Of a DNA stretch of 64,000 bases, positions 58,248-64,000 are shown one piece after another. The position numbers and the translations under genes are program-made. The stretch covers positions 62,001 through 126,000 of the forward strand of contig NZ_JALMUV010000018.1 of the NCBI RefSeq assembly GCF_023155275.1. Reading direction: 5' to 3'. Every line of letters starts with the position of its first letter. The first letter of the stretch is position 1. This DNA comes from Streptomyces rhizoryzae (lineage in GTDB: Bacteria; Actinomycetota; Actinomycetes; Streptomycetales; Streptomycetaceae). The notes below the pieces were generated by a model, which was given only the letters and a program-made list of their open reading frames with translations, ran no database searches and was not told the DNA's origin.

Positions 58248-58763
58248 AACAGCGCGGTGCGTCCGACCCTCCCCCCACCGCACCTTGATGACCAGCCGAG
58301 GCGGACCTCCGGCCTCTGACCCCTGGCCGCTCGCCCCTGGCCCCCTGTGCCGCTGCCTTCTGGGTCCCTGCCCTGCCCCGTGCCCCCTCTGCCCTGGCCT
58401 CTGTGGCCTGCCTCGCGGCCCCTAACTGCTGCCTCCTGCCCCTGCTCCTCGCCTCTGGCCTTGGGGCCCTGCTCCGTGCCTCGTGGCACCGGCACCGGGC
58501 TCCCGGCTCCCGGACGCCGGCCCGTCCAACCGTAGCCATCCTCACCTGAGTTGTTGTTCCGAGTTGTTGTTCCCCGCCGCCCACCCCCCTTCGGGGGGTG
58601 GGCGGGTGAGGAGCGGACGGGGCGGCTTTCGGGGGCCGGTGGATCTTCACCGGTCTGGACCTCCGGAGTTATCCACAGCCCTGGCAGCGGGTGTTCAGCG
58701 GCGCGTAACGTGATCGGTCAAGGGCCCGCGAACGCCCTCTCACCTGGGATGGGACTGATAGAC
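58231..58763. other. 533-base gap with a pyrimidine-skewed tract
   Basis: After padR comes a tract (about 58310-58510) almost free of A on the plus strand and dominated by CCCTG/GCCTC-like words. It is followed by a strong hairpin (58577-58605) and the promoter region of the D-aminopeptidase gene, where TTATCCAC (58669-58676) resembles a DnaA-box core. No gene is seen. Confidence 0.5.
58577..58605. terminator. Hairpin with 13-base stem, TTC loop
   Basis: CCGCCCACCCCCC pairs perfectly with GGGGGGTGGGCGG across a three-base loop. It is a likely rho-independent-type terminator for padR and isolates the downstream peptidase operon. No T-tract follows. Confidence 0.8.
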
Positions 58764-59597
58764 GTGAAGATCCTGATCTCCGCGGACATGGAGGGTGCCA
58801 CGGGCGTGACGTGGCCCGCCGATGTGCTGCCGGGTACGCCGCAGTGGGAGCGCTGCCGCCACATGTTCACCTCGGACGTGAACGCGGCCATCGCCGGATT
58901 CTTCGACGGCGGCGCCGACGAGGTGCTGGTCAACGAGGCCCACTGGTCGATGCGCAATCTGCTGCTGGAGCAGCTCGACGAGCGCGCCGCCATGCTGACC
59001 GGCCGTCACAAGGCGCTGAGCATGGTCGAGGGCGTGCAGCACGGCGACGTCGACGGCATCGCCTTCGTCGGCTACCACACCGGCGCCGGCACGGAGGGCG
59101 TGCTGGCCCACACCTACCTCGCCAACACCCTCACCGGCGTCTGGGTCAACGGCATACGCGCCGGCGAGGGCTATCTCAACTCCCTGGTGGTGGCCGAGTT
59201 CGGGGTGCCCGTGGTGCTGGTCACGGGCGACGACCGCACCTGCGAGGACGCCCGGGGCTACGCACCGCAGGCGCCCGCCGTGGCGGTCAAGGACTACGTG
59301 TCGCGCTATGCGGCGGTGTGCCGCCCGCCGTCGCGTACGGCGGCCGACATCCGGGCCGCGGCCGGCAAGGGCGCCGCGCTCGCGATACGCCACGAACCGG
59401 TGGCCGGCGGCCCGTTCCGGTTCGAGTTGGAGTTCGACGCCGAGCATCTGGTGGGTGCCGCGACATGCGTGCCCGGCGTGGAGCGCGCCGGTGAGCGCCG
59501 CGTCGCGTATACCAGTCAGGACATGTACGAAGCCATCCGGTGTTTCAAGGCGGTCACCACGGTCGTCTCGTCCGCCGTGGAGGAACAATATGGCTGA
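58764..59597 (+). CDS. M55 family D-aminopeptidase (DppA-like)
   Basis: A 277-residue zinc aminopeptidase acting on D-amino-acid peptides, probably from cell-wall turnover. With the GTG start at 58764 (MKILISADMEGATG) the zinc ligands fall at D8, E10 and H60, exactly the numbering known for Bacillus DppA. H105 (GYHTGAGT) and E135 (RAGEGYLNS) match the remaining ligands. This supports that start over ATG 58749. GGGA lies upstream as a weak ribosome site. It overlaps the following M20 peptidase gene by eight bases, so the pair is an operon for peptide degradation. Confidence 0.92.
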   Translation: MKILISADMEGATGVTWPADVLPGTPQWERCRHMFTSDVNAAIAGFFDGGADEVLVNEAHWSMRNLLLEQLDERAAMLTGRHKALSMVEGVQHGDVDGIAFVGYHTGAGTEGVLAHTYLANTLTGVWVNGIRAGEGYLNSLVVAEFGVPVVLVTGDDRTCEDARGYAPQAPAVAVKDYVSRYAAVCRPPSRTAADIRAAAGKGAALAIRHEPVAGGPFRFELEFDAEHLVGAATCVPGVERAGERRVAYTSQDMYEAIRCFKAVTTVVSSAVEEQYG

Positions 59598-60978
59598 GAA
59601 TGAGCAGGCGCAGCAGCCGGCCGGCCCGGACGCCGGCACGGTGGATCAGCAGGCGCTCGACGAGGTCGTGCGGTTCACCTCCGAGCTGATCCGGATCGAC
59701 ACGAGCAACAGCGGGGACGGCAGCTGCCGGGAGCGCCCGGCCGCCGAGTACGTCGCCGAGCGGCTGGCCGAGGCAGGGCTGGAGCCGGTCCTGCTGGAGC
59801 GCAGTCCGGGGCGTACCAACGTCGTGGCCCGCGTCGAGGGCAGCGATCCGTCCGCCGATGCGCTGCTGGTGCACGGGCACCTGGACGTGGTCCCCGCCGA
59901 GCCCGCCGACTGGCAGGTCCACCCGTTCGCCGGGGAGGTCCGCGACGGTGTGGTCTGGGGCCGGGGCGCCATCGACATGAAGAACATGGACGCGATGATG
60001 CTCGCCACCGTCCGGCAGTGGGCCCGCAGCGGCATACGGCCCCGGCGGGACATCGTGCTGGCGTTCACCGCCGACGAGGAGGCCAGCGCCGAGGACGGCT
60101 CGGGTTTCCTGGCCGATCGCCACGCCGCCCTTTTCGAGGGGTGCACGGAAGGCATCAGCGAGTCCGGTGCGTTCACCTTCCACGCCGGCGGGGGGATGCG
60201 GATCTATCCGGTGGCGGCCGGGGAGCGCGGCACGGCCTGGCTGAAGCTGACGGCCCGCGGCCGGGCCGGGCACGGCTCGAAGATCAACAACGCCAACGCG
60301 GTCAGCCGGCTGGCCGACGCGGTGTCCCGGATCGGCGCGCACGCGTGGCCGGTGCGGCTCACCCCGACCGTCCGGGCCGCGCTGCGCGAACTCGCCGCCC
60401 TGCACGGTATCGACCTGCACGCCGAGCCCTCCGACGACGACGTGGACGCGCTGCTGGACAAGCTCGGCCCGGCCGCCAAACTGGTCGCCCCCACGGTCCG
60501 CAACAGCGCCAACCCCACGATGCTGTCGGCCGGTTACAAGGTCAATGTGATCCCGGGTTCGGCGGTGGCGTTCGTGGACGGCCGGGTCGTCCCGGGCGGT
60601 GAGGCGGAGTTCCGTACGACCATGGACGCGCTCACCGGCCCGGACGTGACCTGGGATTTCCATCACCGCGAGGTCGCGCTCCAAGCACCGGTCGACGCGC
60701 CGTCGTTCACCGCGATGCGGGCCGCGATCGAGCGGTTCGACCCGGGCGGCCATGTCGTCCCGTACTGCATGTCCGGGGGCACGGACGCCAAGCAGTTCTC
60801 GCGGCTGGGCATCACCGGCTACGGCTTCTCGCCGCTGAAGCTGCCCGAGGGGTTCGACTACCAGGCGCTGTTCCACGGCGTGGACGAACGGGTGCCCGGG
60901 GAGGGCCTGCACTTCGGCGTCCGGGTGCTCGACCATTTCTTGCGCGGAGTACCGGGAGGTGGCCGGCCGCAGCACTGA
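59590..60978 (+). CDS. M20 family metallopeptidase
   Basis: A 462-residue zinc exopeptidase of the M20 (ArgE/DapE/CPG2) group. The catalytic frame is HGHLDVVPAE (H97 ligand, D99), WGRGAIDMKNMDAMM (bridging D129), TADEEASAEDG (general base E163, ligand E164) and the C-terminal ligand His in LFHGVDERVP. The dimerisation/lid domain lies about residues 225-375 (GRAGHGSKINNANAV). Its start overlaps the D-aminopeptidase gene, suggesting they sequentially hydrolyse dipeptides. The substrate is not determinable. Confidence 0.92.
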   Translation: MAENEQAQQPAGPDAGTVDQQALDEVVRFTSELIRIDTSNSGDGSCRERPAAEYVAERLAEAGLEPVLLERSPGRTNVVARVEGSDPSADALLVHGHLDVVPAEPADWQVHPFAGEVRDGVVWGRGAIDMKNMDAMMLATVRQWARSGIRPRRDIVLAFTADEEASAEDGSGFLADRHAALFEGCTEGISESGAFTFHAGGGMRIYPVAAGERGTAWLKLTARGRAGHGSKINNANAVSRLADAVSRIGAHAWPVRLTPTVRAALRELAALHGIDLHAEPSDDDVDALLDKLGPAAKLVAPTVRNSANPTMLSAGYKVNVIPGSAVAFVDGRVVPGGEAEFRTTMDALTGPDVTWDFHHREVALQAPVDAPSFTAMRAAIERFDPGGHVVPYCMSGGTDAKQFSRLGITGYGFSPLKLPEGFDYQALFHGVDERVPGEGLHFGVRVLDHFLRGVPGGGRPQH

Positions 60979-61294
60979 CCGCCTCCTCGCGCGAGGTGCG
61001 CCGCCGTCCGCCGCCAGCCGCCGGCCATGGGCCGCCGGCCGCGGCGGAGCGGGGCGAACGCCGGACACGCACGGTGACGGCACCGAGGTGAGGGGGCGTG
61101 CAGCGGAGGCGTCGAAGCGGCGTCGGAGCGTGCGCCCGGATGGGTCGCTACCGGCCCATTTACCGTCAGTAGGCCATGAACTGACGTCCTATCACCGACT
61201 CGTGTCAGGAGCGTTGACAGGTCCGTTACTCGTGTCACACCATGAGCGCGCCGTTACCGACTGGTTGGTACGACGTTGCCTTGTGGAGGTCTGC
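60979..61294. promoter_or_regulatory. 316-base gap, promoter region of the S15-like hydrolase
   Basis: No gene. TTGACA (61214-61219) is a full-consensus -35 box, but the matching -10 (about 61237) is poor. The 150 bases after the M20 stop are Arg-codon-like GC repeats. GTG 61295 has GGAGG five bases upstream. Confidence 0.45.
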
Positions 61295-63127
61295 GTGCCC
61301 AGCGTGTCCCGTGTGGTGTCCCGCCCCGTGCTCCGCATGTCCCTCGCACTGCTGACCGGCACCGCCCTCACCGCGCCCCTCGTCCTGAGTGCCCCCGCAG
61401 CCGCCGCGGGGCAGGCCGCCGACCCGTACACGGTCACCGCGCTGAAGGTGACCGTACGGGCCGGGGGCCGCGACTGCGCGGTGGACGCGGACCTCTACCG
61501 CCCGCTCGGTGTCGACGCGGCGCACCCGGCGCCCGCCGTCCTCACCACCAACGGCTTCGGCGGCAGCAAGGCCGACGGATCGACCGGCGCCACCGCCCGG
61601 GCGTTCGCCGCCCGCGGATATGTCGCGCTCGCCTACTCCGGCCTCGGCTTCGGCAAGACCGGCTGCCCGATCTCCCTCGACGACCCGCAGATCGACGGCC
61701 GGGCGGCGGCTCAGCTGATCGACCTGCTGGCCGGGACGCGCACCGCCGCCGACGGGACCCGCGTCGACTTCGTCACCAAGGACCGCCCCGGCGACCCCCG
61801 GGTGGGCATGATCGGCGGGTCGTACGGCGGCGCGATCCAGCTGGCCACCGCCGCGGTCGACCACCGCGTCGACGCCCTGGTCCCGCTGATCACCTGGAAC
61901 GACCTCTCCTACGCCCTGGACCCGAACAACGCCGACCGCGCGGGCGGCGTCAGCGGCCCGGTGCCCGGGGCCTACAAGCGCCAGTGGACGAACGGGTTCT
62001 TCCTCCTCGGCGAGGCGCAGGGGCTGATGCACCCGGGGCTGGACCCGTCGCGGCTGGGCGGCGCCGGCTGCCTGCACTTCGTCGCGCCGGCCTGCCGCAC
62101 CAAACGGCTGCTGGACTCCCGCCGCTACCCGGCCGAGCAGACCCGCACGATGCTCCGGTACGCGCGCAGCGTCTCCCCGGTCTCCTACCTGAAGTCCGTG
62201 CAGGCGCCCACCCTCCTCGTCCAGGGGGAGGCGGACACCCTCTTCAACCTCAACGAGGCCGCGGCCACCTACCGCACTCTCGCCGCTCAGGGCACGCCGA
62301 CCAAGATGATCTGGCAGTCGTGGGGCCACAGCGGCGGGATGAAGGACCCGGCGAAGGGCGAACTCGACCTGGGCAAGGGGAATCTGGGGACCAGCTACGT
62401 GGGGCAGCGGGTCCTCGCGTGGTTCGACCGCTATCTGCGCCACCGGCCGGGCGCCGGCACCGGACCGGCCTTCGCCTACTACCGCGACTGGGTCACCAGC
62501 GGCTCCGCCTATGCCACCGCGCCCGGTTACCCGGCGGGCGGCACCCGGCAGCTCTACCTCTCCGGTGACGGCAAACTCGTCGACAACCGGTCCGAGGTGG
62601 CCCGGGGCAGCCGCGAGTACCGCAATCTGCGGGTGTCGAGCAGCCACTCGGAGAACTCCCTGGCGGGCATGATCGGCCTGCCCGATCCGCAGCCGTACGA
62701 CACCAAAGGCACGTATCTGGACTGGACGTCGGCGCCGGTGACGGGCGGCCCGCTGGACGTGGTGGGCGCCCCCAAGGTGACGCTGAAGGTCGTGTCGCCG
62801 GAGACCGAGCGGGTGCAGAACTCCGCCGACGCGGCCGACAAGCTGGTGCTCTTCGCCAAGCTCTACGACGTGTCCCCGGACGGCCGGAAGACGCTGGTCC
62901 ACCGGCTGGTGGCCCCAGCACGGGTGCCCGACGTCACCCGGAGGTTCACGGTGGAGCTCCCGGGGATCGTGCACCGCTACGAGCCGGGGCACCGCCTGCG
63001 GCTGGTGATCGCGGCGAGCGACTCCGCCTACGCGGGCAACCGCGGGGTGAAGCGGGTGGCGGTCACCAGCGCGCCCGGCGACACCGGCGTCCTCGAACTC
63101 CCGGTCACCCAGGGCCGCGTGCGGTAG
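61295..63127 (+). CDS. Secreted S15/CocE-type alpha/beta hydrolase (X-Pro peptidase-like)
   Basis: A 610-residue exported protein. The signal peptide runs to about residue 40 (LLTGTALTAPLVLSAPAAAA). The alpha/beta hydrolase core carries GGSYGGA with the nucleophile Ser, a catalytic Asp near LLVQGEADTLFN, and His in WGHSGG. The C-terminal 180 residues form the jelly-roll X-Pro dipeptidyl-peptidase C-terminal domain (DVVGAPKVTLKVVSPE, LFAKLYDV, HRLRLVIAASDSAYAGN). It may be a tripeptidyl/X-prolyl aminopeptidase or an esterase. It follows the D-aminopeptidase/M20 pair, fitting extracellular peptide use. Confidence 0.88.
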   Translation: MPSVSRVVSRPVLRMSLALLTGTALTAPLVLSAPAAAAGQAADPYTVTALKVTVRAGGRDCAVDADLYRPLGVDAAHPAPAVLTTNGFGGSKADGSTGATARAFAARGYVALAYSGLGFGKTGCPISLDDPQIDGRAAAQLIDLLAGTRTAADGTRVDFVTKDRPGDPRVGMIGGSYGGAIQLATAAVDHRVDALVPLITWNDLSYALDPNNADRAGGVSGPVPGAYKRQWTNGFFLLGEAQGLMHPGLDPSRLGGAGCLHFVAPACRTKRLLDSRRYPAEQTRTMLRYARSVSPVSYLKSVQAPTLLVQGEADTLFNLNEAAATYRTLAAQGTPTKMIWQSWGHSGGMKDPAKGELDLGKGNLGTSYVGQRVLAWFDRYLRHRPGAGTGPAFAYYRDWVTSGSAYATAPGYPAGGTRQLYLSGDGKLVDNRSEVARGSREYRNLRVSSSHSENSLAGMIGLPDPQPYDTKGTYLDWTSAPVTGGPLDVVGAPKVTLKVVSPETERVQNSADAADKLVLFAKLYDVSPDGRKTLVHRLVAPARVPDVTRRFTVELPGIVHRYEPGHRLRLVIAASDSAYAGNRGVKRVAVTSAPGDTGVLELPVTQGRVR

Positions 63128-63211
63128 CGGAGGGGACGGCTCCGGTCGGGGCGGAAGCCCGGGCGGGGCGTGCCGCGCGCCGCGGTGGCACCCGGTCGGG
63201 GCCGTCCGGCG

Positions 63212-63406
63212 TCAGTCCTCCGTGATCTCGATGGCCTGGACGGGGCAGGCACGGGCGGCCTCCCGCACCATCGGGTCGCCCGCGCCGTCCTCACGGCCCG
63301 GACGCACCACGCTGAAGCCGTCGTCGTCCTGGGTGAACACCGAAGGGGCGTTGAGCACGCACTGACCGGAGCCGATACAGACGCCGGTGTTGATGGTGAT
63401 CCGCAT
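63212..63406 (-). CDS. Small [3Fe-4S]-type ferredoxin
   Basis: A 64-residue acidic electron carrier. The cluster is bound by three Cys: C10 and C16 in GVCIGSGQCVLNAPSVF and C54 in ACPVQAI. The fourth Cys position is Ser13, so a 3Fe-4S cluster is expected, as in actinobacterial P450 redox partners. GAAAGGG precedes ATG 63406. It follows the P450 gene by 44 bases on the same strand and most likely reduces that P450. Confidence 0.95.
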   Translation of the reverse strand: MRITINTGVCIGSGQCVLNAPSVFTQDDDGFSVVRPGREDGAGDPMVREAARACPVQAIEITED

Positions 63407-63450
63407 GTCCGGACCCTTTCGTGGCGGGCCGCCGGTGGTGCCGATCGGCG

Positions 63451-64000
63451 CTACCAGGCCAGCGGCAGTTCGATCATTCCTTGGAGAGTGTCCCCCGGCT
63501 TGAACGGAATCTCGGCAGCCGGAACGGCGAGTCGCAGACCGGGGATCCGTCTGAAGAGCGAGCGAAGCGCGATCTCCATCTCGGCGCGGGCCAGATTCTG
63601 CCCCAGGCATTGGTGGATGCCGAAGCCGAAGGCGAGGTGGTGCCGCGCCGAACGGCCGACGTCCAGTTCGTCCGGTGCGGGATAGGCGGCCTCGTCCCTG
63701 TTGATCAGCGAGGTCGAGAAGACCACGCCGTCACCGGCCCGGATGGTCCGGCCGGCTATCTCGATGTCGTCGGTCGCCACCCGCAGCATGCCGTCGGCTA
63801 TCGACAGGAACCGCAGCAGCTCCTCGACCGCGGTGGGCATCAGGCTCTCGTCGGCCCGCAACTGGGCGAGCTGATCGGGGTGTTCGAGCAGGGTGAAGGT
63901 GCCGAGCGAGATCATGTTGGCGGTCGTCTCATGGCCGGCGACCAGCAGGATCATGGCCAGCCGGACCAGTTCCTCGCGCTCCAGCGCGCCCGTCGCCAGC
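63451..64000 (-). CDS. Cytochrome P450 (CYP105-like), 5' part beyond window
   Basis: C-terminal 183 residues of a heme monooxygenase; the start lies beyond base 64000. Seen are the I-helix oxygen motif AGHETT, the K-helix EELLR (ExxR), the meander, and the heme loop FGFGIHQCLGQNLARAE with the Cys ligand. The phrase LINRDEAAYPAPDELDVGR resembles actinobacterial CYP105/CYP107-type enzymes. The adjacent ferredoxin supports a class I-type electron chain. The substrate is unknown. Confidence 0.95.
   Translation of the reverse strand, partial: LATGALEREELVRLAMILLVAGHETTANMISLGTFTLLEHPDQLAQLRADESLMPTAVEELLRFLSIADGMLRVATDDIEIAGRTIRAGDGVVFSTSLINRDEAAYPAPDELDVGRSARHHLAFGFGIHQCLGQNLARAEMEIALRSLFRRIPGLRLAVPAAEIPFKPGDTLQGMIELPLAW

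Noticed and set aside
58669..58676. TTATCCAC near the D-aminopeptidase gene as a DnaA box and part of an origin
   Set aside because: A single copy with no cluster, no dnaA/dnaN/gyrB genes and no AT-rich region; not an origin.

Overview
This is a very GC-rich actinobacterial chromosome segment, almost certainly from Streptomyces or a close relative. The reasons are the extreme third-position GC that leaves long spurious open frames on both strands, frequent GTG starts, short -10 motifs sitting 6-8 bases in front of start codons, F420-type enzymes, a P450/ferredoxin pair, a Clp-N/helix-turn-helix protein, and an ethylmalonyl-CoA cluster next to psd/pssA. I see no tRNA, rRNA, CRISPR array, insertion sequence, prophage or replication origin. 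Functions are assigned by reading translated motifs; no database search was run.

Layout. 1-6328 (mostly minus): 3' part of an ATP-dependent DNA ligase, an MMPL exporter, a Tat-like secreted polysaccharide deacetylase, a ChaA-type cation/proton antiporter and an unrecognised membrane-anchored protein. 6571-12548: secreted gamma-glutamyltransferase, an amidase, and a minus-strand MarR - MFS exporter - isochorismatase-like operon. 12795-18672: reductive pyrimidine catabolism genes (beta-ureidopropionase, beta-alanine-type aminotransferase, dihydropyrimidinase, LLM oxidoreductase) interrupted by a cytosolic TroA-like protein. 18695-26589: lipoate ligase, sirtuin, a second gamma-glutamyltransferase-like protein, inositol-phosphatase-like enzyme, FAD oxidoreductase, a decayed DUF2975 gene with its intact YozG-like regulator, and a macro-domain protein. 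27006-29053: DNA alkylation repair pair (AdaA/AlkA fusion and Ogt).

29414-34125: divergent TetR / NmrA-like pair, nucleotidyltransferase, Nudix hydrolase and glycerate kinase. 34225-45305 (all minus): pssA and psd for phosphatidylethanolamine synthesis, then the ethylmalonyl-CoA pathway read in the order ccr-ecm-mcl1-mch-mcd with tight overlaps, headed by a TetR regulator and a double-domain 3-hydroxyacyl-CoA dehydrogenase. Together these convert acetoacetyl-CoA-derived crotonyl-CoA into glyoxylate and propionyl-CoA, and can supply ethylmalonyl-CoA as a polyketide extender.

45744-64000: HEAT-like protein, frameshifted GNAT gene, SDR with a MerR-type promoter and adjacent MerR gene, Rv2578c-like radical SAM protein, SRPBCC protein, MFS transporter with three C-terminal beta-sandwich repeats, an apparently self-regulated Clp-N/HTH protein, beta-lactamase-like secreted hydrolase, GH13 alpha-glucosidase, PadR regulator, an M55 D-aminopeptidase/M20 peptidase pair, a secreted S15/CocE-type hydrolase, and a ferredoxin next to a cytochrome P450 cut by the window end.

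Regulation. At least eight genes (marR, sirtuin, macro domain, two tetR, nucleotidyltransferase, nudix, Clp-N/HTH) have a TANNNT hexamer 6 or 7 bases before the start codon, the arrangement expected of leaderless mRNAs. The strongest new signals are the paired inverted repeats overlapping the Clp-N/HTH promoter and the twin TGACAC-like dyads over the ccr promoter.
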